Of a stretch of DNA of 6,905 nt, positions 1 to 6,225 are shown piece after piece (position 1 is the stretch's first letter; each line of letters opens with the position of its first letter). The stretch lies in assembly GCA_030432815.1 (NCBI GenBank), contig JAUILB010000150.1, positions 1 through 6,905 on the forward strand. Reading direction: 5' to 3'. The position numbers were made by a program, and so were the translations under genes. Source of the DNA: Alphaproteobacteria bacterium. Lineage in GTDB: Bacteria; Pseudomonadota; Alphaproteobacteria; Sphingomonadales; Emcibacteraceae. The notes below the pieces were generated by a model. That model ran no database searches. It was not told where the DNA came from and worked only from the letters and a program-made list of their open reading frames with translations.

Positions 1-474
1 CGCCTTAAAATTGTAGAATTGCCAAATGCGATTATAACAGGAAAATATATACTCCGTGAGACAGACGCTTTTGATCCATTTCTTCAAGCCAAACGACCTA
101 TAATTTATAAGCAAAAACATGAATGGCTAATAAACTTCCAGCATGATCTTATAGATCTTGGTACGTCATACGGATTTAATGTAACCAATAAAGCACCTTC
201 CGGAGGCTTATCCGGCCCAAGTATCGGGCTTAGAACTGACGTCGCGGAGCAATGGGTGCAGACTATTGATCCAAAAGCATCATTTTATGTTGAACAAAAA
301 ATATTTGATAATATGAAGGTTCGATTTGATGTAAGAAATATTTTTAATGCAAAAACAGCCTACCAAAAAACCAAGTATGCAGGAAATATTTCGGCAGGGA
401 TAATCAGTTTTAACGAGTTTAGAAACGCATCACAGCAAAGAGTATACAAATTAACTTTGCAAGGAACATTCTGA
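1..474 (+). CDS. TonB-dependent receptor, C-terminal fragment (5' end outside window)
   Basis: This is the last 157 codons of an outer-membrane beta-barrel receptor of the TonB-dependent family, which imports siderophores, vitamins or carbohydrates using TonB energy. The reading frame is open from base 1, so the gene starts upstream and the TTG at 19 is not the true start. Visible family marks are alternating amphipathic strands, the late-barrel motif VRFDVRNIFNAKTAY (the usual 'NLF(D/N)' strand near the barrel end), and a final strand YKLTLQGTF ending in phenylalanine, the signal recognised by the BAM assembly machinery. The plug domain, TonB box and signal peptide are not in the window, so the ligand cannot be inferred. 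The gene ends 64 bp before the next gene on the same strand. No obvious terminator follows. Family assignment is good; substrate is unknown. Confidence 0.8.
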   Translation, partial: RLKIVELPNAIITGKYILRETDAFDPFLQAKRPIIYKQKHEWLINFQHDLIDLGTSYGFNVTNKAPSGGLSGPSIGLRTDVAEQWVQTIDPKASFYVEQKIFDNMKVRFDVRNIFNAKTAYQKTKYAGNISAGIISFNEFRNASQQRVYKLTLQGTF

Positions 475-479
475 TTCAA

Positions 480-509
480 TTTACAAATCAAAAAAATAAA
501 CAGTATTAA
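480..509 (+). promoter_or_regulatory. Possible sigma70-like promoter for the methyltransferase-like gene
   Basis: TTTACA at 480-485 and TATTAA at 504-509 are separated by 18 bp. Transcription would start near 516, leaving a leader of about 23 nt with the ribosome site inside it. The match to consensus is only moderate and the region is AT-rich, so chance is a real alternative. The gene could instead be read through from the receptor. Confidence 0.25.
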
Positions 510-538
510 GTCAACAATTTGGAACAAAGGAAAAGCTT

Positions 539-1297
539 ATGAAAAAAAATATTTTTAAAATGGCATTAATATGTGCTGTCGTGGAGATGCTTGCGTTTGG
601 ATCTTCCAATGCGCAAAATATTGACGATATCATAAAATCTGCAATGGATAACCCGGCCCGGGCAGAGGCAAACAGCTCACGTGATGCAGCTCGTATGCCG
701 GGAAAAGTTATAAAATTTATGGGTGTTATGCCGGGTGACACTGTGCTTGATATGGTCTCAAATGGAGGCTTCTATGCCGAAATCCTTGCCGGGGTTGTAG
801 GTGAAGAAGGGCGTGTCATTGCCCATATGTTCCCTGCCAATGGAATGGATCCTGATGATGCCTATTCAGCGACCATCCGTAACGCTGATCATATGAAGAA
901 TGTTGTTCCAATATATGCAAGTTTTAATAGTTTGGAACTTAAAGAAAATACCCTTGATTATGTGTTCTTGATACAAAACTTTCATGACTTTTACTTTGAT
1001 CGCTTTAATGTAGATGTTGATCGTATACTTGCTATGTATCGTAAAGCTTTAAAACCAGGGGGTATTATGGCTGTTATTGATCACCAGGCTGAAGAAGGTG
1101 CCCCGGCAACAACAGGAACAACTGTGCACAGGATTGATGCTGCTTTTGTAAAAAGCAAAATGGCCGAAGCTGGTTTCAAGCTCGAAGGTGAATTAGACAT
1201 CCTTAAGAACACCACAGATGATCCCACGGTATCGGTATTTGATCCGTCTGTTAGAGGGAAAACCAGTCGCTTTATCCTTAAATTTAGTAATCCATAG
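539..1297 (+). CDS. Exported class I SAM-dependent methyltransferase-like protein (COG4798 type)
   Basis: 252 aa. The N-terminus looks like a Sec signal peptide: lysines at 2, 3 and 7, a hydrophobic stretch at about 8-21 (interrupted by Glu16), then SSNA before a likely cleavage after Ala25. The mature part resembles a Rossmann-fold methyltransferase: a motif I-like segment at 68-84 (TVLDMVSNGGFYAEIL), a post-I region near 93, the NFHDFYFD segment at 147-154, and a KPGG turn at 172-175 followed by strand MAVIDH. The ending, with HRID (198-201), FDPSVRGKT and RFILKF, fits the uncharacterised 'predicted methyltransferase' group COG4798. Substrate is unknown. Motif I lacks a classical GxGxG (only NGG), and export would separate the protein from cytoplasmic SAM, so enzymatic activity is uncertain. 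The start is supported by an AAAGGA-type ribosome site at 526-531 before ATG 539. It has no clear link to the sulfide operon opposite. Confidence 0.75.
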   Translation: MKKNIFKMALICAVVEMLAFGSSNAQNIDDIIKSAMDNPARAEANSSRDAARMPGKVIKFMGVMPGDTVLDMVSNGGFYAEILAGVVGEEGRVIAHMFPANGMDPDDAYSATIRNADHMKNVVPIYASFNSLELKENTLDYVFLIQNFHDFYFDRFNVDVDRILAMYRKALKPGGIMAVIDHQAEEGAPATTGTTVHRIDAAFVKSKMAEAGFKLEGELDILKNTTDDPTVSVFDPSVRGKTSRFILKFSNP

Positions 1298-1365
1298 AAG
1301 TATCAAGTAGATACAAAATCAAATTCCATAGTAAAGGATCGACGGATGTTTGATGATAATAATTC

Positions 1366-1433
1366 ATATAGGTTATATTTGCCGGCGTTGCTACGCCGGC
1401 AAACCACAGGCCGATGAACCATATTATTTTTTT
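1366..1433. terminator. Hairpin between convergent genes, probable terminator
   Basis: A perfect inverted repeat TTTGCCGGCG (1378-1387) / CGCCGGCAAA (1394-1403) encloses TTGCTA, whose end bases can pair as well, giving an 11-bp stem with a 4-nt loop. A weaker outer stem can form between ATAT(A)GGTT (1366-1374) and AACCATAT (1417-1424), with one bulged base and an unequal internal loop. On the plus strand this outer stem runs straight into seven T at 1427-1433, as expected for intrinsic termination of the methyltransferase-like gene. On the minus strand no good T-tract follows the core stem, so termination of the operon here is less certain. A dispersed extragenic palindrome is the main alternative. 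Confidence 0.55.
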
Positions 1434-3168
1434 AATATCCTTGCGAAACTTCATTGCTTAAAGTGGTAAAAGCATCGTACTGACTTAAAAATACCCTTCC
1501 ACTCAGATGATCCATAAACTGGCTTTTTTGAAGACGATCCTCTACCGGTCCCTTAACTTCACTTAAATGCAGTTTTATGCCACTGTCGTTCAGGCGGTCA
1601 TTCATCATTTCTAAACTTTCAAGCGCGCTGATATCTATGAAATTGACCGCGGAACATTGTAAAATCACATGTTTACACGCTTTATTATCTGCAACATGTG
1701 CAGCAATACAATTTTCCAGATATCTGATATTGGCAAAATACAGACTTCCGTCAATTCGAATGGATAGTATTTCCGGAATAGTTCTTACCACATGGCGTTT
1801 AACATTACGGAAATGTTCCGTATTACCTACCTGTCCTACAATGGCATAATGTGGGTTTGTAGTACGTTTTAAAAATATTGCTAACGACAAGATAACCCCT
1901 GCTGCTATACCTATTTCAACGCCTTCAAAAAGGGTCAGAACAATAGTTGCAAGCATTGTGAAAAAATCGCCTTTGCTATATTTCCAAGTGTCAATGATTG
2001 GCTTAAACTGAACAAGGCTAAGCACAGCAACAATAATCGTTGCAGCCAAGGTGGCATTTGGTAAATAATAAAGAAAAGGCGTTAAAAATAATGTTGCAAG
2101 TGCTATCCCAAGTGCAGTCATTGCGCCTGCTGCCGGTGTTTCTGCACCTGCGTCAAAATTAACCACTGACCTGGAAAAGCCGCCTGTCACAGGATATCCG
2201 CCACTTATGGAAGAACCAATATTACTAAAGCCAAGGGCTACCAATTCCTGATTTGGGTCTATCTTTTGCCTTCGTTTGGCCGCAAGCGTCTGTCCAACTG
2301 AAACGGATTCCACATATCCAACCAATGAAATAAGTAACGCCGCCATAAAAAGCTTTGTAAAAATTTCCATATCTAAAATCGGCATGGTGATATCCGGTAA
2401 TCCTGCCGGGATCGCTCCAACAATTTTAACACCTTCTTGATCCAGTGCCCACGCAGCGGTCATAATGATGCTTATGATCACAATCACAACAGGCCCGGCT
2501 TTAACCAGTGAACCCGCCAATTTTTTTTCTATATGGATAGATACTAATAATTTTCCCAGTGAACGCCTTGCCCAGAAAAGAAAGATGAGAGATGAAATAC
2601 CAATAGTAGCTGTTGGCACATTCACATTACTTAACTGGCTCAACAATTCACCCACCTGCTCATGAATAGTATGAGCGGATATTTCAATGCCCAGGATATG
2701 CTTTAGCTGGCTGAATGCGATTAAAATACCAGAAGCCGTTATAAAGCCGGATATTACAGGGTGACTTAGGAAATTTGCTATAAATCCCATTTTAAGCAGC
2801 CCCATAACAACCATTATCAGGCCGGATAGAAACGCTAACGCTATGGCAGTTTCCAGATAACCAATGGTACCGGGTTCAGCAATCAGACTGACTGACGTCA
2901 GCGTCATTAGAGAAACAACAGCAACAGGACCAACAGACAATGTACGGCTTGTACCGAATATAGCATAAAAAACTAATGGCGCGATGCTGGCATAAAGGCC
3001 AACCTCAGCCGGCAACCCTGCAAGCAAGGCATATGCTAAGGATTGCGGGATTAACATAATTGTTACGATAACAGCCGCTATAGCATCCGATGAGAATTTT
3101 TCTCGTGAATAATCGGACGACCAATCTAAAATTGGCAAGTACTTACCCGCTTTCCAATGTCTAGCCAT
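1432..3168 (-). CDS. SulP/SLC26 family anion permease with C-terminal STAS domain
   Basis: 578 aa from the ATG at 3168. An inner-membrane transporter for sulfate or related anions. The family signature lies in residues 40-90: PQSLAYALLAGLPAEVGLYAS, then the FGTSRTLSVGPVAVVS segment. Many hydrophobic helices run from about 28 to 435. The C-terminal STAS domain spans roughly 455-570, with SLYFANIRYLE and the loop NFIDISALESLE (Asp512, Ser514) in the place of the regulatory Asp-x-Ser loop. It is the last gene of the sulfide-oxidation cluster, 23 nt after the SQR stop. A GTG at 3180 would add four residues, but AAGGTG (3183-3178) sits 9 nt before the ATG and overlaps the GTG, so the ATG is preferred. 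The context suggests it moves a sulfur oxyanion such as sulfite, sulfate or thiosulfate; direction and substrate are inference. Bicarbonate or another anion is possible, as this family is diverse. Confidence 0.93.
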   Translation of the reverse strand: MARHWKAGKYLPILDWSSDYSREKFSSDAIAAVIVTIMLIPQSLAYALLAGLPAEVGLYASIAPLVFYAIFGTSRTLSVGPVAVVSLMTLTSVSLIAEPGTIGYLETAIALAFLSGLIMVVMGLLKMGFIANFLSHPVISGFITASGILIAFSQLKHILGIEISAHTIHEQVGELLSQLSNVNVPTATIGISSLIFLFWARRSLGKLLVSIHIEKKLAGSLVKAGPVVIVIISIIMTAAWALDQEGVKIVGAIPAGLPDITMPILDMEIFTKLFMAALLISLVGYVESVSVGQTLAAKRRQKIDPNQELVALGFSNIGSSISGGYPVTGGFSRSVVNFDAGAETPAAGAMTALGIALATLFLTPFLYYLPNATLAATIIVAVLSLVQFKPIIDTWKYSKGDFFTMLATIVLTLFEGVEIGIAAGVILSLAIFLKRTTNPHYAIVGQVGNTEHFRNVKRHVVRTIPEILSIRIDGSLYFANIRYLENCIAAHVADNKACKHVILQCSAVNFIDISALESLEMMNDRLNDSGIKLHLSEVKGPVEDRLQKSQFMDHLSGRVFLSQYDAFTTLSNEVSQGY

Positions 3169-3191
3169 TTTTACCTGCACCTTTTCTACTC

Positions 3192-4919
3192 TTAATCGAA
3201 GTTACACGCGTCCTGAGCATCATGCAAAATTGGTGAATGAGACAATATTTCAGGTTTTACCAGCCATTCATGCCCTTTCATCATCAGGTCAAAATACATC
3301 CACGGCAGCAATTTCTCCTTCATAAACCACGCTAGTCTACTGGGTTTTGTACCATCAAGGATTACTGGTGGGAAAGTAGGTTGCAATTTACCACCGTAGC
3401 CAAATTCCGCCAAAACGATCTTACCTTTCTCTACAGTAAGAGGACATGAACCATAGCCATCATAAATAGCAGCTGAATGGTCATTCTTCAAATATGCCAG
3501 TAAATTATGGGCAACAACGGGAGCCTGTTTACGAACTGCCGCCGCCGTTTTTGCGTTCGGCGCGGACATACCATCACCTATACCGAATATGTTTCCGTAT
3601 TTTACATGTTGTAATGTCTCTGGATTCACCTCAACCCATCCTGCTTCATTGGAAATTGGCGAATTTTTCATAAAATCCATCGGACATTGTGGTGGACAAA
3701 CATGAAGCATATCAAATTCACGTATTTCTTCGCGGGTGTTACCATCAGCATCAGTAATCATAAATGTGGCTGCTTTCTTCTCACCATCAACCGCAATAAG
3801 GTTTTCATTGAAGTGAAGGTTTATCCCATATTTTTTGATATATTTTTCGAGTGCAGGTACATAGTCACTTACACCAAACAAGACACCTCCGGCATTATGA
3901 AAATGGACGTCTATATCTTTTAATGTGCCTTTTCGTAACCAAGCGTCACATGAAAGGTACATTGCTTTCTGAGGCGCCCCCGCGCATTTTATGGGCATTG
4001 GGGGTTGAGTAAAAATGGCCTTACCTTTTTTCAAGCCTTGCACCAGTTCCCAGGTATAGGATGAAAGATCAAACCGGTAGTTCGATGTCACACCGTTTTG
4101 CCCTAAGGTTTCTTCGAGACCTTTGACGGCTGACCAGTTTAGCTTCAATCCCGGCGCAACAACCAATGCTTTATAAACTACAGCATCACCACCTTCTGTT
4201 AAAACACGATTGTTCGCAGGATCAAATGACGCTACAGCCGACTTGATCCATGTTGCCTTTTTAGGCATGACTGATTGCATGGAACGTTTTGTCTGATTTC
4301 TGTTAAAAACGCCACCACCAACAAGTGTCCAGCCAGGTTGATAATAATGTTCTTCTCTGGGTTCAATAATAGCTATATCCAGATCACCGTCTCTTTTCAG
4401 AAGACTGGCTGCCGCAGACTGGCCACCCGCACCGCCACCGACAATAACAACATCAAATACATGGCTTACAGGTGTATTATTTTTCCCGGCAGTATCACCT
4501 TTTAGGCTCTCAAGTCTTTCCCGAAGCGACGAAAGGTCGTAACCTGCTTTGGATGCGGTTGCCAGTATTGCATCAACCGACAAATTTCCTGCCAGAGACA
4601 AAGCCCACAGGTTTATGGCACGTGTTCCTGTTCGACAGTATGCGAGCACTGGTCCTTCATGAGACCTCATTGCGGATGAAAAATCACCAATATCATTATC
4701 TGAAATATTCCCTGGCGTAATGGGCAAATGCACATATGCCATGCCCATTTCTTCTGCCAGTGTTCGGATTTCCTCTGAAGACGGCTGTCCGTCTTCTTCT
4801 CCGTCAGGGCGGTTATTGATAATCGTTTTAAACCCTTCAGTTTTGAGGTGACTTATATCCGTCTTGGTTATTTGCCCGGATACTGAAAGGGACGGTGATA
4901 TCTGCTTCTTATCCATCAT
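3192..4919 (-). CDS. Fusion: DUF442 phosphatase/sulfurtransferase-like domain + type II sulfide:quinone oxidoreductase
   Basis: 575 aa. Residues about 7-112 form a DUF442 (BLH N-terminal, TIGR01244-like) domain with NNRPDGE (35-41) and the loop YCRTGTR, Cys95 to Arg100. This CRxGxR pattern matches rhodanese-type sulfurtransferase loops better than the CX5R loop of tyrosine phosphatases. After a linker, residues about 153-575 form a flavoprotein like human SQOR: FAD dinucleotide site VIVGGGAGG (158-166), KCAGAPQK with Cys312, a second FAD segment NIFGIGDG (443-450), and GYGSCPL with Cys492. By my recall of the human sequence, Cys312 and Cys492 align with its catalytic pair Cys201/Cys379. A hydrophobic, amphipathic end (about 529-556) probably attaches to the membrane. 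Expected reaction: sulfide to persulfide with electrons to quinone. Two ATGs (4919 and 4916) are in tandem; AGAGGA (4929-4924) is 4 and 7 nt away, so the second may be used. Database names often call such fusions tyrosine phosphatase/oxidoreductase. Confidence 0.92.
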   Translation of the reverse strand: MMDKKQISPSLSVSGQITKTDISHLKTEGFKTIINNRPDGEEDGQPSSEEIRTLAEEMGMAYVHLPITPGNISDNDIGDFSSAMRSHEGPVLAYCRTGTRAINLWALSLAGNLSVDAILATASKAGYDLSSLRERLESLKGDTAGKNNTPVSHVFDVVIVGGGAGGQSAAASLLKRDGDLDIAIIEPREEHYYQPGWTLVGGGVFNRNQTKRSMQSVMPKKATWIKSAVASFDPANNRVLTEGGDAVVYKALVVAPGLKLNWSAVKGLEETLGQNGVTSNYRFDLSSYTWELVQGLKKGKAIFTQPPMPIKCAGAPQKAMYLSCDAWLRKGTLKDIDVHFHNAGGVLFGVSDYVPALEKYIKKYGINLHFNENLIAVDGEKKAATFMITDADGNTREEIREFDMLHVCPPQCPMDFMKNSPISNEAGWVEVNPETLQHVKYGNIFGIGDGMSAPNAKTAAAVRKQAPVVAHNLLAYLKNDHSAAIYDGYGSCPLTVEKGKIVLAEFGYGGKLQPTFPPVILDGTKPSRLAWFMKEKLLPWMYFDLMMKGHEWLVKPEILSHSPILHDAQDACNFD

Positions 4920-4923
4920 AAGT

Positions 4924-4929
4924 TCCTCT
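4924..4929 (-). promoter_or_regulatory. Ribosome binding site overlapping the dioxygenase stop codon
   Basis: AGAGGA on the minus strand overlaps the TAG stop (4930-4928) of the upstream dioxygenase gene. It lies 4 nt from the first and 7 nt from the second of two tandem ATGs of the SQR fusion gene. This favours the second ATG and suggests coupled translation. Confidence 0.6.
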
Positions 4930-5791
4930 AAAGAACGTCAATCGGAATTTTTAAATAGGTTGTACCGTTATCTTCGGCTGGGGGCATTTCACCGGCACGC
5001 ATATTTACCTGTACTGAAGGCAAAATAAGCCGCGGCATACCAAGCGTTTTATCCCGTTCTGTCCTCATTTTCACGAAAACGTCCTTACTGTTGTTGCCAC
5101 CCAAATGAATATTATTATTTTTTTCTTCAGCAACTGTTGTTTCGTAAGCAAATTCGTCCCGACCGGGAGCTTTGTAATCATGGCACATGAATAACCTTGT
5201 TTCTTCAGGTAGCGCGAAAATCTTCTGTACTGAATTATAAAGTGTTTCCGCACTCCCTCCGGGGAAATCGCAACGTGCAGATCCGTAATCAGGCATAAAA
5301 ATAGTGTCACCCACAAACCCGGCATCCCCGATAACATATGTCATACATGCAGGGGTATGCCCAGGGGTGTGTATTGCCTTTGCGTCTATATTTCCGACAC
5401 TGAATGTATCACCATCGTTTAAAAGACGGTCAAACTGCACACCATTTGTTGGAAATTCCGGCTCTGCATTAAAGACTTTGCTGAATATGCCCTGCACTTC
5501 AGTAATATGAGAACCGATTACTATTTTACCACCCAAATTCTTTTTTAAATATGGTGCTGCGGTAAGATGGTCGGCATGTACATGCGTTTCCAATATCCAT
5601 TCTACCGTTAAACTTTCGCTGCTGATGTAATCAATTATTTCATCCGCACTTTCTGTACTGGTTCTGCCACTATTCGGATCGTAGTTCAGAACTGAGTCGA
5701 TTATGGCACATTTTTTTGTTTCCGGGTCACTTACGACATAGGAATAGGTAAATGTCGGTTCATCGAAAAATGATTTTACAACTGGTTTCAT
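4928..5791 (-). CDS. MBL-fold persulfide dioxygenase-like protein (ETHE1/BLH type)
   Basis: 287 aa, cytoplasmic. The metallo-beta-lactamase-fold motifs are complete: THVHADH (His70, His72, Asp74, His75), TPGHTP with His145, GDTIF with Asp162, and CHDY with His204. The Fe(II) triad of ETHE1 (two His and one Asp) corresponds to His70, His145 and Asp162. Further ETHE1/BLH marks are ARCDFPGGSAETLYNS (172-187) and the C-terminal LPSVQVNMRAGEMPPAEDNG. Family knowledge: such enzymes oxidise glutathione persulfide with O2 to sulfite, the step after SQR. In BLH proteins of Agrobacterium and Xylella a DUF442 domain precedes this domain; here it is absent and sits on the adjacent SQR. The ATG at 5791 has AAAGGA (5804-5799) 7 nt upstream. 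The gene starts 14 nt after the regulator and ends 8 nt before the SQR fusion. Resemblance to beta-lactamase is only in the fold; antibiotic hydrolysis is not expected. Confidence 0.92.
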   Translation of the reverse strand: MKPVVKSFFDEPTFTYSYVVSDPETKKCAIIDSVLNYDPNSGRTSTESADEIIDYISSESLTVEWILETHVHADHLTAAPYLKKNLGGKIVIGSHITEVQGIFSKVFNAEPEFPTNGVQFDRLLNDGDTFSVGNIDAKAIHTPGHTPACMTYVIGDAGFVGDTIFMPDYGSARCDFPGGSAETLYNSVQKIFALPEETRLFMCHDYKAPGRDEFAYETTVAEEKNNNIHLGGNNSKDVFVKMRTERDKTLGMPRLILPSVQVNMRAGEMPPAEDNGTTYLKIPIDVL

Positions 5792-5805
5792 AGTTAATTC
5801 CTTTC

Positions 5806-6225
5806 TTAAGAATCCGTTCTGTATGGATCAGGTTTAATACGAACACGTCCTGCGGTAAGTGCCGTTGAAGTAAAAGGCACGCCATCAAAGTCGGTGTTTT
5901 TATGGTGGTTGCTCATTGGTACCGGATTACCGGTCCAGACAGCACTCAGTGCATCCAGAAGATGCGGCGCGATTTTATTCGAAAGTTTGTAATAAATTGA
6001 TTTTGATTCACGCCTGGTATCCACCAGACTTTCTTCCCTTAACCTTGCCAGTTCCCGTGATAAAAGAGGCTGGCGAACACCGGTTTTATCTTCAAGTTCG
6101 CTCACAGCCATTTCCTCATCACCAATTGCAGCAAGAAGCAGCAGGCGGTTTGGATGTGATAAAGCTTTCAAAACAGAGCATATATCAGGAGCAACATTCT
6201 TCAAGGTGTTAAAATAGTCACTCAT
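5806..6225 (-). CDS. ArsR/SmtB-family winged-helix transcriptional repressor
   Basis: 139 aa. Core winged helix at about 12-85: LKALSHPNRLLLLAAI (19-34), VSELEDKTGVRQPLLSRELARLREE (41-65, helix-turn-helix) and the wing RRESKSIYYKLS (71-82). A tail of about 40 residues rich in polar residues, with no recognised domain, follows. Position second in a sulfide-oxidation operon suggests a BigR/SqrR-like role, repressing the operon and itself until persulfide appears. However, the only cysteine is Cys16. The BigR/SqrR sensing cysteines (in the helix before GE(x)SVxELE, and in the last helix) align with Ala32 and a cysteine-free region. No ELCVCDL metal site and no clear alpha-5 metal site are seen. 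The recognition helix reads SREL where many relatives have SxHL. The ATG overlaps the peroxiredoxin TGA (ATGA, 6225-6222), with GAGGGTGG just upstream. The inducer is therefore open. Confidence 0.88.
   Translation of the reverse strand: MSDYFNTLKNVAPDICSVLKALSHPNRLLLLAAIGDEEMAVSELEDKTGVRQPLLSRELARLREESLVDTRRESKSIYYKLSNKIAPHLLDALSAVWTGNPVPMSNHHKNTDFDGVPFTSTALTAGRVRIKPDPYRTDS
6222..6225 (-). other. ATGA stop/start overlap coupling peroxiredoxin and repressor
   Basis: The minus-strand sequence ATGA joins the repressor start (ATG, 6225-6223) and the peroxiredoxin stop (TGA, 6224-6222). A strong ribosome site GAGGGTGG (6237-6230) lies inside the end of the peroxiredoxin gene. This indicates co-transcription and probable translational coupling. 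Confidence 0.85.

Noticed and set aside
19..474. A complete small protein starting at TTG 19.
   Set aside because: The frame is open to base 1 and the translation is a typical TonB-dependent receptor C-terminus, so it is a partial gene.
1577..1849. 90-aa plus-strand frame opposite the permease STAS domain.
   Set aside because: Antisense shadow of a well-conserved coding region, with no family similarity seen.
3192..4919. GIGDG at 446-450 looked like loss of a catalytic SQR cysteine (human SQOR has GIGDC there).
   Set aside because: Counting from KCAGAPQK in the human sequence puts the catalytic second cysteine in the GYTSCPL segment, which is kept here as GYGSCPL (Cys492). The GIGDC position is not the catalytic one.
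3192..4919. N-terminal domain as a true protein tyrosine phosphatase.
   Set aside because: The active loop is CRTGTR, which has CX4R spacing and a rhodanese-like pattern, not HCX5R. The pathway context favours sulfur transfer, although phosphatase activity is not excluded.
5071..5337. 88-aa minus-strand open frame inside the dioxygenase gene.
   Set aside because: It lies in another frame of a gene with complete family motifs, has no supporting ribosome site and no recognisable domain.
4928..5791. Metallo-beta-lactamase motifs as an antibiotic-resistance gene.
   Set aside because: The HxHxDH fold motif is shared by many hydrolases. The ETHE1/BLH-specific segments and the adjacent SQR indicate a persulfide dioxygenase.
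5792..5805. Possible internal promoter or operator between the repressor and dioxygenase genes.
   Set aside because: The gap is only 14 nt and is taken up by the AAAGGA ribosome site; no palindrome or promoter elements were seen. The operon operator probably lies beyond 6905.
5916..6212. 98-aa plus-strand open frame opposite the repressor.
   Set aside because: It is fully antisense to the conserved winged-helix gene and its translation has no recognisable features.
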